Source: Roseospira goensis | GTDB lineage: Bacteria; Pseudomonadota; Alphaproteobacteria; Rhodospirillales; Rhodospirillaceae | NCBI RefSeq assembly: GCF_014197795.1 | Contig: NZ_JACIGI010000033.1 | Span: 1-39,169, forward strand | Direction of reading: 5' to 3' | Length of the DNA: 39,169 nt | Position numbers and translations under genes: made by a program | Shown: in pieces, positions 8,332 to 17,302 of the stretch | Position numbering within the stretch: position 1 is the first letter of the stretch | Layout: every line of letters starts with the position of its first letter | The notes under the pieces: generated by a model | What the model was told of the DNA's origin: nothing | Database searches by the model: none | What the model saw: only the letters and a program-made list of their open reading frames with translations

Positions 8332-9155
8332 CAGAACACCCCCTTGTTGCGCTGGATGCGCTGGATGATGGCGGCCGCCACCTCCTCGATCGACTTGCGG
8401 GTGACGTCGATCACCGGCCAGCCGCGCCGCGCGAACAGCCGGCGCGCCCGGGCCACCTCGCCTCGCACCAGTTCCTCGTTGGCGTAGTCGCTGTCGACCG
8501 GCTCGTGCATCACCCGCAGGCGGTTGCGGCGCAGGTCGGACAGACTCTTGGGCTCACGCGTCAGGCCGATCACCAGCGGCTGGCCGCCCGTCAACTCCAG
8601 CACCGGATCCGGCACCGGAATGCCCGGCACCAGCGGGATGTTGACCGCCTTGTAGCCCTTGTTGGCCAGGTACATGCAGGTCGGCGTCTTGGACGTTCGC
8701 GACACCCCCAGGACGATCACATCCGCATCCTGCAACCCATCCAGGAGCTGCCCGTCGTCGTGCGCGAGGGTGTAGTGGATGGCGTCGATGCGCCGGAAAT
8801 AGGCGTCATCGAGGGTGTGCTGGCGCCCGGGATCGGTGCGGAACTCGGCCTGGAAGTAGTGCTTGAGGGTGTCCATGACCGGATCAAGCACCGAGACGCA
8901 GGGCACGCCCAGCTCGCGACAGGCGTCCTCCAGCACGGCCCGCACCTCTGGATCAACCAGGGTGAACAGCACAACCCCAGGATTGTTCTCGATGCCCTCC
9001 AGCAGGCGCCGGATCTGGCCCGGCGTGCGCACCAGCCACCACAGGTGCTGATGGACGCGCGGAATCGAATCGAACTGCACCAGACAGGCGCGCACGGCGC
9101 TGCTGACCGTCTCGCCGGTGGCGTCGGACACGAGGTGAAGATGATGCTCGGTCAC
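8328..9155 (-). CDS. ppsR: PEP synthase/PPDK regulatory kinase-pyrophosphorylase (DUF299)
   Basis: A bifunctional enzyme that inactivates PEP synthase or pyruvate phosphate dikinase by ADP-dependent phosphorylation and reactivates it by Pi-dependent removal. The P-loop GVSRTSKT (150-157) and the start EHHLHLVSDATGETV match the family. The true start is the GTG at 9155, giving 275 aa, behind AAAGGGTG; the open frame continues upstream only as non-coding sequence of the origin region. This is the gene called RP001 in older origin literature. The name clash with the photosynthesis repressor PpsR is accidental: this protein has no PAS or HTH domain. It heads the minus-strand operon leaving the origin. 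Confidence 0.93.
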   Translation of the reverse strand: MTEHHLHLVSDATGETVSSAVRACLVQFDSIPRVHQHLWWLVRTPGQIRRLLEGIENNPGVVLFTLVDPEVRAVLEDACRELGVPCVSVLDPVMDTLKHYFQAEFRTDPGRQHTLDDAYFRRIDAIHYTLAHDDGQLLDGLQDADVIVLGVSRTSKTPTCMYLANKGYKAVNIPLVPGIPVPDPVLELTGGQPLVIGLTREPKSLSDLRRNRLRVMHEPVDSDYANEELVRGEVARARRLFARRGWPVIDVTRKSIEEVAAAIIQRIQRNKGVFW

Positions 9156-9299
9156 GGCGGCACCCTTTAGGCGAAGGGGCGGGAGGGACCCGGTCGCGCC
9201 GCGGCGCGGCCCGGGCAACGGATGGAACGCCGGCATTGGGGCGGGCTCAAGGCACCGCGGCCCGTCGGCGCAACCGGCCGACGCCGAACCGACGGGGTT

Positions 9300-9710
9300 G
9301 GCTGGGGACATCCCTGTGCAGGGCGCACGGGACAGCGGGGATAACCGGGGTCGGATCACAGGCCCCCGCTTTTTACTCCCCTTCGGTGCCGCGGTCACCC
9401 CTTCGGATATCCCCATGGGGACGGGGTTATCCCCGCCATCCGGATCCCGGGGATCGGATCCGCACCGGCGTCAGTTATCCCCAGGATCCACAGGATCAGG
9501 GCGGAGGCCGGCGAGTCCGGCGGCCGGCGGGCACCGACTCGGAGTCCGGTCGCGGAGTCGTCCCGCGCGTCGTCCCCAGGGCCGGCGCGGTCGCCGCCGC
9601 GGCCGTGCCGGTTGCGGATGGCGCTGTGGACAGCCGGGGATCCCCGTCTCGCCCCCGCCCAACAACCCCTCCATCCCTTTTCTTTATAGTCCTGACTGTT
9701 TAGAAGGAGG
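9300..9710. other. oriC: Probable chromosomal replication origin (oriC)
   Basis: The gap between divergent ppsR and hemE (9156-9788) has no credible gene. It holds 9-mers close to the DnaA box TTATCCACA: 9336-9344 (minus), 9427-9435 (plus), and a tandem pair 9475-9483 and 9484-9492 (plus); weaker ones lie at 9407-9415 and 9625-9633 (minus). An AT-rich patch (9671-9707) in otherwise GC-rich DNA is a candidate unwinding element. Four GANTC and six GATC sites cluster in the middle. In Caulobacter and Rickettsia the origin is known to lie between hemE and the RP001-type gene, exactly this arrangement. Genes on both sides are transcribed away from it. No CtrA box (TTAA-N7-TTAA) is visible. Confidence 0.78.
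9513..9559. promoter_or_regulatory. Cluster of four GANTC (CcrM-type) sites
   Basis: GANTC occurs at 9513-9517, 9536-9540, 9542-9546 and 9555-9559, four sites in 47 bp, far denser than expected at this GC content. CcrM methylates GANTC in alphaproteobacteria and marks the replication state. The cluster lies inside the proposed origin, next to the tandem DnaA-like boxes. Confidence 0.55.
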
Positions 9711-9788
9711 GGCCCCGCGCCGGCGTGCCGTGCCGCCGGCGTCGGCCCGACCTGTCTGTCCCGCCTTGCTGCCATCCGGAGTCCGCCC

Positions 9789-10853
9789 GTGTCAGACCCC
9801 CGCGTTGCCTCGTCCGAAAAACCGTTCCTGCGTACCCTGGCGGGGGAGGCGGTGTGGCCGCCGCCCGTATGGCTGATGCGGCAGGCGGGCCGCTACCTGC
9901 CCGAGTATCGCGCGACGCGGGAGACGGCGGGCGGGTTCCTCGACCTTTGCTATACGCCGGACTTCGCCATCGAGGTGACGTTGCAGCCGTTGCGCCGCTA
10001 CCGGTTCGATGCCGCGATCCTGTTTTCCGACATCCTGGTGGTGCCGCATGCCCTGGGTCAGGACGTGGCCTTCAGGGCCGGTGAGGGGCCGGTGCTGGAT
10101 GCCCTGAAGGATGAGGCCGACCTGGCGAAGCTGGACGTCGGGCGCGTGCTCGATCACATGCGTCCGGTGCTGGAGACGGTCAGCGGCCTGGCCAAGGCGA
10201 TCCCGGAGACGACGGCCCTGATCGGCTTCGCCGGGGCGCCCTGGACGGTCGCCACCTACATGATCGAGGGGGGCGGCTCGAAGGACTTCGCCACCACCAA
10301 GACCTGGGCCTACGGCCGCCCCGACCTGTTCGGCCGCCTGATCGACACCCTGGTGCAGGCCACCGGCGACTACCTGATCGCCCAGATCGACGCCGGCGCC
10401 GAGGCGGTGCAGATCTTCGACACCTGGGCCGGGGCGCTGCCCGAGGCCGAGTTCATGCGCTGGGTGGTGGAGCCCATCGGCCGCCTGACCCGACGGATCC
10501 AGACCGAGCGCCCGGGCGTACCCGTCATCGGCTTTCCGCGCGGGGCCGGGGTGCTGTATCCCACCTTCGTGCGTGAGACCGGGGTGACCGGGGTGAGCCT
10601 GGACACCAGCGTGCCCTGCGCCTGGGCGGCCGAGGCCGTGCAGCCGCTGGCCGTGACCCAGGGCAACCTGGATCCCATCCATCTGGTGGCCGGCGGCCCG
10701 GCCTTGGACGCCGCCACCGATCACGTGCTGTCCACGCTGTGCGGCCGGCGCCCCCACATCTTCAACCTGGGGCACGGCATCGTCCCGCAGACGCCGCCGG
10801 ACTCCGTCGCCCGGATGATGGAGCGCATTCGCAACGCCCCGCGGCCCGCGTAA
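9789..10853 (+). CDS. hemE: Uroporphyrinogen decarboxylase
   Basis: Decarboxylates uroporphyrinogen III to coproporphyrinogen III in haem and bacteriochlorophyll synthesis. The signature [17 protein letters not shown] (25-41) and the catalytic aspartate in FSDILVV (D81) are present, along with GFAGAPWT and FNLGHGI near the C-terminus. At 354 aa it is full length. It starts with GTG at 9789 behind a GGAG site 7 bp upstream. It is first of a hemE-hemH-hemJ cluster reading away from the origin; in Caulobacter the hemE promoter lies within the origin, so expression may be tied to initiation here too (inference). Confidence 0.96.
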   Translation: MSDPRVASSEKPFLRTLAGEAVWPPPVWLMRQAGRYLPEYRATRETAGGFLDLCYTPDFAIEVTLQPLRRYRFDAAILFSDILVVPHALGQDVAFRAGEGPVLDALKDEADLAKLDVGRVLDHMRPVLETVSGLAKAIPETTALIGFAGAPWTVATYMIEGGGSKDFATTKTWAYGRPDLFGRLIDTLVQATGDYLIAQIDAGAEAVQIFDTWAGALPEAEFMRWVVEPIGRLTRRIQTERPGVPVIGFPRGAGVLYPTFVRETGVTGVSLDTSVPCAWAAEAVQPLAVTQGNLDPIHLVAGGPALDAATDHVLSTLCGRRPHIFNLGHGIVPQTPPDSVARMMERIRNAPRPA

Positions 10854-10920
10854 GCCTCACGCGGCCCGCGGCCGCGGCCGGTCCGGTGCGGCGGCGGGAT
10901 GGCGAGGGTCTGGAGATGTC

Positions 10921-12102
10921 ATGAGCCGACTGGCGGTCGTACTGTTCAACCTGGGTGGGCCGGACAGCCTGGACTCGGTCAAACCCTTCCTGTTCAACCT
11001 GTTCAACGACCCGGCGATCATCGGCGCACCGGCGCCGGTGCGCTGGGTGCTGGCCAAGCTGATCTCGTCGCGGCGGGCGCCGATCGCCCGCGCCATCTAC
11101 GAGCAGATCGGCGGCAAGTCGCCGCTGGTGCCGCAGACCGAGGCCCAGGCCACGGCGCTGACGGCCGCGCTGGAGGCACGCGGGGTGGCCGACGCGGTGG
11201 GCGTGTTCCTAGCGATGCGCTATTGGCATCCGATGACCCGCGCGGCGGTGGACCGGGTCAAGGCGTTCAAGCCGGACACCGTCATCCTGTTGCCGCTCTA
11301 CCCGCAGTACTCGGGCTCGACCAGCGGATCCTCGCTCACCACGTGGGTGCGGACGGCGGAGAAGCGGGGCCTGACCGCCGAGACCCACACCATCTGCTGT
11401 TACCCGACCCAGGCCGGCTTCGTCGCCGCCATGGCCCGGCTGACCCGCGAGGGGGTCGAGAAGGCGCGCGCCCACGGCCGGCCGCGGGTGCTGTTCTCGG
11501 CCCACGGGCTGCCCAAGATCAGCATCGAGAAGGGCGATCCCTACCAGAGTCAGGTGGAGATGACCGCCGCCGCCATCGTTGCGGCGATGGGGGTGCCGGA
11601 CCTCGACTGGGTGGTCTGCTACCAGAGCCGCGTGGGGCCGCTGGAGTGGATCGGCCCCGACACCGATTCCGAGATCGAACGCGCCGGCCACGACAAGGTG
11701 CCGGCGGTGGTGGTGCCGCTGGCCTTCGTCTCCGAACACTCGGAAACGCTGGTCGAACTGGATATCGAATACGGCGAGTTGGCGGAGGCGCGCGGCGTGC
11801 CCGCCTATGTGCGGGTGCCGACCGTGCAGGCCGACGCCGCCTTCATCGACGGCCTGGCCGATCTGGTGACCCGGGCGGTGCGCCCGGAGAGCGGCGACGG
11901 CTGCCTGATCGAGGCCGGACCGGCGAAGGGCCGCCTGTGCTCGCAGGTGGGCAGCCGGGTCTGCGACGCGAAATGGACGATGTGTCCGCACGTGCAATCA
12001 GAAGAAACGGATATAAGAAACAGAGATAGTAAGCGGGCAGATGAAGGGGCGCACCGGGAAAACGGGAAAACGGGAAAAGGAAACGGCGGATGGAATACCT
12101 GA
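10921..12102 (+). CDS. hemH: Ferrochelatase with an unusual C-terminal tail
   Basis: Inserts Fe2+ into protoporphyrin IX. The catalytic histidine is in LFSAHGLP (H195), and the acidic/His segment FVSEHSETL is present. Cysteines C340, C348 and C355 near the C-terminus plus C159/C160 inside could ligate a [2Fe-2S] cluster, as reported for Caulobacter ferrochelatase. After about residue 358 the protein continues with some 35 residues of lysine-, asparagine- and glycine-rich sequence encoded by AT-rich, rare-codon DNA with three tandem CGGGAAAA units, unlike the rest of the gene. This tail overlaps the hemJ start by 13 bp. Without it the protein would be of normal length. Confidence 0.94.
   Translation: MSRLAVVLFNLGGPDSLDSVKPFLFNLFNDPAIIGAPAPVRWVLAKLISSRRAPIARAIYEQIGGKSPLVPQTEAQATALTAALEARGVADAVGVFLAMRYWHPMTRAAVDRVKAFKPDTVILLPLYPQYSGSTSGSSLTTWVRTAEKRGLTAETHTICCYPTQAGFVAAMARLTREGVEKARAHGRPRVLFSAHGLPKISIEKGDPYQSQVEMTAAAIVAAMGVPDLDWVVCYQSRVGPLEWIGPDTDSEIERAGHDKVPAVVVPLAFVSEHSETLVELDIEYGELAEARGVPAYVRVPTVQADAAFIDGLADLVTRAVRPESGDGCLIEAGPAKGRLCSQVGSRVCDAKWTMCPHVQSEETDIRNRDSKRADEGAHRENGKTGKGNGGWNT
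12055..12078. repeat. Three tandem 8-bp units (CGGGAAAA)
   Basis: CGGGAAAA occurs at 12055-12062, 12063-12070 and 12071-12078, within the hemH 3' end and directly before the hemJ start, where it also supplies the purine-rich ribosome-binding region. A change of one unit would shift the hemH reading frame near its end. Confidence 0.85.
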
Positions 12103-12548
12103 ACTTCCTGCGGCTTCTTGGCCTGGATAGCTATTACGAGTGGGTGCACGTTGTGCACATTCTCAGCGTCATTACCTGGATGGCCGGGCTGTTCTACCTG
12201 CCCCGTCTGTACGTCTATCACGCCATGGAAGAGGCCGGTTCGGCGACGTCGGAGCGCTTCAAGGTCATGGAGCGGCGCCTGCTCAAGGGCATCATGAACC
12301 CGTCGCTGATCATCGTGGTGATCACGGGCCTGCTGCTGTGGGGCGACTGGCTCACCATGGGCTGGATGCACGTCAAGCTTCTGCTGGTCGTGGGCATGCT
12401 CGCCTGTCACGGCCTGTATGCCCGCTGGCGCAAGGACTTCGCCGCCGACCAGAACACCCACAGCCACACCTTCTACCGGGTGTGGAACGAGGTCCCCACG
12501 GTGCTGCTGCTGATCATCGTGCCGCTGGTGGTCATCAAGCCGTTCTGA
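12090..12548 (+). CDS. hemJ: Protoporphyrinogen IX oxidase HemJ
   Basis: A small inner-membrane protein (152 aa, UPF0093) that oxidises protoporphyrinogen IX to protoporphyrin IX in bacteria lacking HemG/HemY. About four membrane helices are visible: near 17-40, 68-88, 93-112 and 130-150. The [15 protein letters not shown] segment (20-34) with paired histidines and the KGIMNPSL motif are hallmarks; the histidine is thought to bind haem. The start at 12090 lies inside the hemH 3' end (13-bp overlap). The step it performs directly precedes ferrochelatase, so coupling makes metabolic sense. Confidence 0.93.
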   Translation: MEYLNFLRLLGLDSYYEWVHVVHILSVITWMAGLFYLPRLYVYHAMEEAGSATSERFKVMERRLLKGIMNPSLIIVVITGLLLWGDWLTMGWMHVKLLLVVGMLACHGLYARWRKDFAADQNTHSHTFYRVWNEVPTVLLLIIVPLVVIKPF

Positions 12549-12688
12549 GGACAGGCTTCGGGGGCGGTCCGCCGGCGCGGTCCGCCCCGCATCCTTCGGG
12601 TCCCGACTCTGGCATCGGCGCGCCATCTGGTGTAAGCGGGGAGAACCTCACCGCACACCGCGACCGACAGCAGGGATCCGAGACGACC

Positions 12689-13438
12689 ATGGCCGGTCAT
12701 TCCCAGTTCAAGAACATCATGTACCGCAAGGGCGGTCAGGACGCGAAGCGGGCCAAGCTGTTCACCAAGCTGGCGCGCGAGATCACCGTGTCCTGCAAGG
12801 TCGGCTCGCCCGACCCCGACGCCAACCCGCGCCTGCGGGCCGCCATCGCCGCCGCCAAGCAGGCGTCGATGCCCAAGGACAACATCGAGCGGGCGATGGC
12901 CCGCGCGACGGCGAGCAGCGACGGCGCCGACCTGGAGGAGTTGCGCTACGAGGGCTACGGCCCCGGCCAGGTGGCGGTGATCGTCGAGTGCCTGTCCGAC
13001 AACCGCAACCGCACGGCCGCCGAGGTCCGCGCCGCCTTCAACAAGCACGGCGGCACCATGGGCGAGACCAACTCGGTGGCGTTCAACTTCGAGCGCGTCG
13101 GGCTGATCCGCTACCCGGCCGAGGCGGGTGACGCCGACGCGATGCTGGAAGCCGCCATCGAGGCCGGCGCCGACGACGTGGTCAGCGACGACAGCGGCCA
13201 CGACATCTATTGCCAGCCGGACGACCTGAACGCGGTGCGCGAGGCCCTGACCGCCGCCCGGGGCGAGCCCGAGACGGCGCGCCTGGACTGGCGCCCCAAC
13301 AGCACCGTGCCGGTGGACGAGGCGACGGCGCAGACGCTGCTCAAGTTCCTCGACGTGCTGGACGACAATGACGATGTGCAGCGGGTGGCGGCGAACTACG
13401 AGATCGCCGACGACGTGTTGCAGAAGCTGAGTGCCTGA
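12689..13438 (+). CDS. yebC: YebC/PmpR-family protein
   Basis: A 249-aa protein of the YebC/TACO1 family, annotated as a transcriptional regulator and more recently linked to translation of difficult (proline-rich) sequences. It begins [15 protein letters not shown], where the W common in the family (MAGHSKWANIKHRK) is replaced by [20 protein letters not shown] and [10 protein letters not shown] follow as expected. The ATG at 12689 was chosen over the long open frame from 12140, which is a shadow of hemJ. It is immediately upstream of ruvCAB, a widely conserved order. Confidence 0.95.
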   Translation: MAGHSQFKNIMYRKGGQDAKRAKLFTKLAREITVSCKVGSPDPDANPRLRAAIAAAKQASMPKDNIERAMARATASSDGADLEELRYEGYGPGQVAVIVECLSDNRNRTAAEVRAAFNKHGGTMGETNSVAFNFERVGLIRYPAEAGDADAMLEAAIEAGADDVVSDDSGHDIYCQPDDLNAVREALTAARGEPETARLDWRPNSTVPVDEATAQTLLKFLDVLDDNDDVQRVAANYEIADDVLQKLSA

Positions 13439-13569
13439 CCCGTCGCGTCCGCCTGCGCAGGCCGGCCCGACGGCGGTTCGCCGGCTGGCGATGGGGAGAC
13501 GGTCCGGTCCGTTTCGCGCCGCGACGCCGGCGGGGCCTGCAATGACGCCGCTCTCGTGAAGGAAACCGC

Positions 13570-14073
13570 ATGCGCATCCTGGGGCTGGATCCGGGTCTGC
13601 GGGTCACCGGCTGGGGCGTGCTGACGGCTGACGGCAACCGGCTGTCGCACGTGGCCGACGGCGTGGTGACCAGCGACGACGACGCCGATCTGGCGGTGCG
13701 GCTGGCCCAGCTCCATGACGGCGTGATGGCGATCATCGACCGTTACGAGCCGGCCGAGGCCGCGGTGGAAGAAACCTTCGTCAACCGCAACCCGTTGAGT
13801 ACCCTCAAGCTGGGCCAGGCGCGGGGCGTCGTGATGCTGGCGCCGGCCCGCTGCGGCCTGCCGGTGGCGGAGTACACGCCGAACGCGGTCAAGAAGGCGG
13901 TGGTCGGGCGCGGCCACGCCGAAAAGGGACAGATCGACCTGATGGTGCGCATGCTGCTGCCGGGCTGTACCCCGGACCGGCCGGATGCGGCGGACGCGCT
14001 GGCGGTGGCCATCTGCCATGCCCATCGGCGCGCCGGCCTTGCGGCCCTGGTGGCCGGGGCGGCGGCGCGATGA
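13570..14073 (+). CDS. ruvC: Holliday junction resolvase RuvC
   Basis: An endonuclease that cuts Holliday junctions symmetrically after RuvAB branch migration. The four acidic catalytic residues are in place: D7 (LGLDPGL), E67 (AAVEETFV), D139 and D142 ([11 protein letters not shown]). The [13 protein letters not shown] segment that contacts DNA is intact. At 167 aa it is full length. Its stop overlaps the ruvA start (ATGA, 14070-14073). The 131 bp upstream hold no gene. Confidence 0.96.
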   Translation: MRILGLDPGLRVTGWGVLTADGNRLSHVADGVVTSDDDADLAVRLAQLHDGVMAIIDRYEPAEAAVEETFVNRNPLSTLKLGQARGVVMLAPARCGLPVAEYTPNAVKKAVVGRGHAEKGQIDLMVRMLLPGCTPDRPDAADALAVAICHAHRRAGLAALVAGAAAR

Positions 14074-14711
14074 TCGCCTTTCTGCGCGGTGTGGTGCACA
14101 GCGTGGCCGAGGACGCGGCGGTGCTGGACGTGCACGGGGTCGGCTACCTGGTGTTCTGCTCCGGCCGCACGCTGGCCGCGCTGCCGGCGCCGGGCGGGGC
14201 GGCCGACCTGGTGATCGAAACCCATGTGCGCGAGGATCACATCCACCTCTACGGCTTTACCGACGCCCTGGAGCGTGACGCCTTCCGCCTGCTCGGCACC
14301 GTGCAGGGGGTCGGGGCCCGGGTGGCGCTGGCGATCCTGACCGTGGTCCCGGCGGACCGGCTGGGGGGCGTGCTGGCGGCGCAGGACAAGACCGCCCTGA
14401 CCCGCGCCGCCGGGGTGGGGCCGAAGCTGGCCGGGCGGATCGTGTCGGAACTGAAGGACAAGGCGGCGGCCCTGGGCGCGCCGCCGGTGGCGCGGCCGCC
14501 GGGGGTTGCCGTGGACGGCGGTGCCGCTTCGCCGGCCGCTGGCGACGGCGGCGTGATCGAGGACGCCACCTCCGCGCTGGTCAATCTGGGCTACGGCCGC
14601 GCCGAGGCCTGGGCGGCGGCCACCGAGACCGCGGCCGGTCTGGGCGAGACCACCAGCGTCGAAACCGTGCTGGCTCAGGCGCTGCGGGCGCTGGGACAGC
14701 GGAGCGCATAG
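14070..14711 (+). CDS. ruvA: Holliday junction branch-migration protein RuvA
   Basis: Binds Holliday junctions as a tetramer and loads RuvB. The N-terminal OB fold (1-65, with [14 protein letters not shown]), the helix-hairpin-helix region ([11 protein letters not shown] and [17 protein letters not shown]) and the C-terminal RuvB-binding domain (about 160-210, [12 protein letters not shown]) are all present. The linker (about 138-158) is Ala/Gly/Pro-rich. At 213 aa it is normal length. It overlaps ruvC by 4 bp and ends 1 bp before ruvB. Confidence 0.96.
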   Translation: MIAFLRGVVHSVAEDAAVLDVHGVGYLVFCSGRTLAALPAPGGAADLVIETHVREDHIHLYGFTDALERDAFRLLGTVQGVGARVALAILTVVPADRLGGVLAAQDKTALTRAAGVGPKLAGRIVSELKDKAAALGAPPVARPPGVAVDGGAASPAAGDGGVIEDATSALVNLGYGRAEAWAAATETAAGLGETTSVETVLAQALRALGQRSA

Positions 14712-14712
14712 G

Positions 14713-15846
14713 ATGGCCGCCACCGACCGCGACGATCCGTCCCGCGACCGCCTCGTCTCCGGCGCCGCCCAGGCCGAGGATGGCGGCGACGCGGCCCTGC
14801 GGCCGCGCACCTTCGATGCCTTCGTGGGTCAGCGCCTGGCCTGCGAGAACCTGCGCGTGTTCGTGCAGGCCGCGCGCGGCCGCGGCGACGCCATGGACCA
14901 TGTGCTGCTGCACGGCCCGCCCGGCCTGGGCAAGACCACCCTGGCCCAGATCATTGCCCGCGAACTGGGGGTCGGCTTCCGCGCCACCGCCGGGCCGATG
15001 ATCGCCAAGGCCGGCGACCTGGCCGCCATCCTGACCAACCTGGAGCGTGGCGACGTCCTGTTCATCGACGAAATCCACCGCCTCAATCCCGCCATAGAGG
15101 AGGTGTTGTATCCGGCGATGGAGGATTTCCAGCTCGATCTGATCATCGGGGAGGGGCCGGCGGCCCGTTCGGTGCGGATCGACCTGAAGCCCTTCACCCT
15201 GGTGGGTGCGACCACCCGGTCGGGCCTGCTGACCACGCCCCTGCGCGACCGCTTCGGCATTCCCGTGCGCCTGACCTTCTACGAGCCCGAGGACCTGGAG
15301 GCGATCGTGCGCCGGGGCGCGGAGATGCTGGGCCTGGCCCTGACCGCCGACGGCGCGGCCGAGATCGCGCGCCGCGCGCGCGGCACGCCGCGTGTCGCCG
15401 GACGCCTGCTGCGGCGGGTGCGGGACTTCGCCGCGGTGGCCGGCCGGGCCACGGTGGACCGCGTGGCGACGGATGCCGCGCTGCGCCGCCTGGAGGTGGA
15501 TGCGCGCGGCCTCGACGCCATGGACCGTCGCTACCTGGAGTGCCTGGTGCGGCACTACGGCGGCGGGCCGGTGGGGGTGGAGACCATCGCCGCCGCGCTG
15601 GCCGAGGCCCGCGACACGCTGGAAGAGGTGATCGAGCCGTTCCTGATCCAGCAGGGGCTGATCCAGCGCACGCCGCGTGGCCGCATGGTCAGCGAGAGCG
15701 GCTACCGCCATCTCGGGCTGACGCCGCCGCCACGTCCGGCCGCCACCCAGTACGACCTCCTGGGCGGCCAGGACGGAGACGACGAGACCGACCGCCGGCC
15801 CAAGACCCCGAACGGGGATGCCGAGGAGGAGGGACCAGACTCGTGA
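14713..15846 (+). CDS. ruvB: Holliday junction ATPase RuvB
   Basis: The AAA+ motor of branch migration. Walker A is GPPGLGKT (68-75), Walker B is VLFIDEIHR (D119, E120), the sensor is GATTRSG, and the C-terminal winged helix contains RTPRGRMVS. At 377 aa it is about 30 residues longer than many RuvBs because of an acidic low-complexity tail (after 345). A 4-bp GTGA overlap with ybgC indicates coupling to the Tol operon. Confidence 0.97.
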   Translation: MAATDRDDPSRDRLVSGAAQAEDGGDAALRPRTFDAFVGQRLACENLRVFVQAARGRGDAMDHVLLHGPPGLGKTTLAQIIARELGVGFRATAGPMIAKAGDLAAILTNLERGDVLFIDEIHRLNPAIEEVLYPAMEDFQLDLIIGEGPAARSVRIDLKPFTLVGATTRSGLLTTPLRDRFGIPVRLTFYEPEDLEAIVRRGAEMLGLALTADGAAEIARRARGTPRVAGRLLRRVRDFAAVAGRATVDRVATDAALRRLEVDARGLDAMDRRYLECLVRHYGGGPVGVETIAAALAEARDTLEEVIEPFLIQQGLIQRTPRGRMVSESGYRHLGLTPPPRPAATQYDLLGGQDGDDETDRRPKTPNGDAEEEGPDS

Positions 15847-16334
15847 GTGCGACGCAGCCGTCCACGGACCCGGTGCCCGCCGGTGGCGTGTTCCGCAACG
15901 GTGTGCATGTGTTTCCGGTGCGGGTGTACTACGAGTGCACCGACGCCGGCGGCATCGTCTACCACGCCGACTACCTGCGCTTCGCCGAACGCGCCCGCAC
16001 CGAGATGATGCGCCGCTTCGGGCTCAGCCATCAGGACTTGATGGTCGAGGCCGGCGTGGGCTTCGCGGTCCAGCACTGCGAGGCCACGTTCCACCGCCCT
16101 GCCCTGCTGGACGACCTGCTGATGGTCGAGACCCGGATCCTGGAGCTGGGCGGCGCCAGCATGCGGGTGGCGCAGGACATCCGCCGCGACCAGCAGCCGC
16201 TGGTCTCGCTGCGCCTGCGGCTGGCGGTGATGAACGGCCACGCCCGGCCGGCGCGCATTCCCGAAGCCCTGCGGCGCGCCCTGCGCGCCCACCAGACCGT
16301 CGGCGCGCCCGACGATCCCCCGCCGCAGTCATGA
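15843..16334 (+). CDS. ybgC: YbgC-type acyl-CoA thioesterase of the Tol-Pal operon
   Basis: A hotdog-fold thioesterase, 163 aa from the GTG at 15843 that overlaps the ruvB stop. The active-site motif [16 protein letters not shown] contains the essential aspartate (D34, equivalent to E. coli D18). Other residues such as FAERARTEM fit the 4-hydroxybenzoyl-CoA thioesterase family. YbgC is conserved upstream of tolQ and may act on acyl-ACP or phospholipid metabolism at the inner membrane. The longer open frame upstream is a ruvB shadow. tolQ begins 10 bp after the stop. Confidence 0.92.
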   Translation: MSATQPSTDPVPAGGVFRNGVHVFPVRVYYECTDAGGIVYHADYLRFAERARTEMMRRFGLSHQDLMVEAGVGFAVQHCEATFHRPALLDDLLMVETRILELGGASMRVAQDIRRDQQPLVSLRLRLAVMNGHARPARIPEALRRALRAHQTVGAPDDPPPQS

Positions 16335-16344
16335 CGGACACCCC

Positions 16345-17244
16345 ATGGACACAGTGATCTTCGACATCGCCGGGAGCCTTGGCGACTGGGCCGCCACGCT
16401 GGGCAGTGGTATGGCCGATCTGGTGCAGGCGGAACCGCCCCGGCCCGATGCCGCCCCGGTCGCTCCGGCCGGCCGCGAGACCCTGCCCGATGCCCCCGGC
16501 GGCGGCCTGCTGAGCCCGCCGCCCCTGGCCGGCGCGCCCGACGGGATCGCCGCCACCAAGCTGGACCCGATCAGCCTGTTCTGGCAGGCCGACATCATCG
16601 TCAAGGGGGTGATGCTGCTGCTGGTGTTTGCCTCGGTCTGGTCGTGGGGCATCATCTTCGACAAGGTGGTGCGTCTGCGCGCCCTGTTCCGGCGCGCCGA
16701 TGCCTTCGAGGACCGGTTCTGGTCCGGCGGCTCGCTCGACGACCTCTACGACCGCCTGGGGCCGAACCCGCGCGACCCCATGACCCTGCTGTTCACCGCC
16801 GCCATGCGGGAGTGGCGCCGCGCCACCGGGCGCGACGGGGCCGGCGGCCTGACCGCCAGCCTGCCGCAGCGGGTCGAGCGGGTGATGCAGATCACCATGA
16901 GCCGCGAGATGGAGGGGCTGGAACGCCGCCTGGGCTTTCTGGCCTCGACCGGCGCGGTGGCCCCCTTCGTCGGGCTGTTCGGCACCGTCTGGGGCATCAT
17001 GAACAGCTTCCACGCCATCGGTGCGTCGCGCGACACCAGCCTGGCCACGGTGGCGCCGGGCATCGCCGAGGCCCTGTTCGCGACCGCCATCGGGCTGGTC
17101 GCCGCCATCCCGGCGGTGGTGGCCTACAACAAGCTGTCCAACGAGATCGACCGCTACGCCCGCCGGCTGGAGACCTTCGCCGGCGAGTTCAGCGCCATCC
17201 TGTCGCGCCAGATCGAGGAGCGCGGCGGCGGCGCGGCGTCCTGA
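16345..17244 (+). CDS. tolQ: Tol-Pal system protein TolQ
   Basis: An inner-membrane proton-channel subunit (ExbB/MotA family) energising TolA for outer-membrane constriction at division. Three membrane helices are seen: about 84-105, 195-220 (TGAVAPFVGLFGTVWGIMNS) and 235-262 (AEALFATAIGLVAAIPAVVA). At 299 aa it is about 70 residues longer than E. coli TolQ because of a Pro/Ala-rich N-terminal region (25-75), probably periplasmic. The ATG at 16345 is well placed after ybgC. tolR follows after 58 bp. Confidence 0.94.
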   Translation: MDTVIFDIAGSLGDWAATLGSGMADLVQAEPPRPDAAPVAPAGRETLPDAPGGGLLSPPPLAGAPDGIAATKLDPISLFWQADIIVKGVMLLLVFASVWSWGIIFDKVVRLRALFRRADAFEDRFWSGGSLDDLYDRLGPNPRDPMTLLFTAAMREWRRATGRDGAGGLTASLPQRVERVMQITMSREMEGLERRLGFLASTGAVAPFVGLFGTVWGIMNSFHAIGASRDTSLATVAPGIAEALFATAIGLVAAIPAVVAYNKLSNEIDRYARRLETFAGEFSAILSRQIEERGGGAAS

Positions 17245-17302
17245 CCGTCCCGCCCCGCGTTCCGTCGTCCGACCCGCGACCCCGACACGAGGACCCGCGC
17301 CG

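Noticed and set aside
8328-9155. Photosynthesis repressor PpsR
   Set aside because: The protein is the DUF299 kinase-pyrophosphorylase with P-loop GVSRTSKT; it has no PAS or helix-turn-helix domain.
9156-9788. CtrA-binding sites in the origin
   Set aside because: No TTAA-N7-TTAA pattern was found; the region has almost no TTAA.
9236-9876. ORFs across the ppsR-hemE gap
   Set aside because: They cross the DnaA-like boxes and the hemE start in other frames, are low complexity, and lack a ribosome-binding site or family resemblance.
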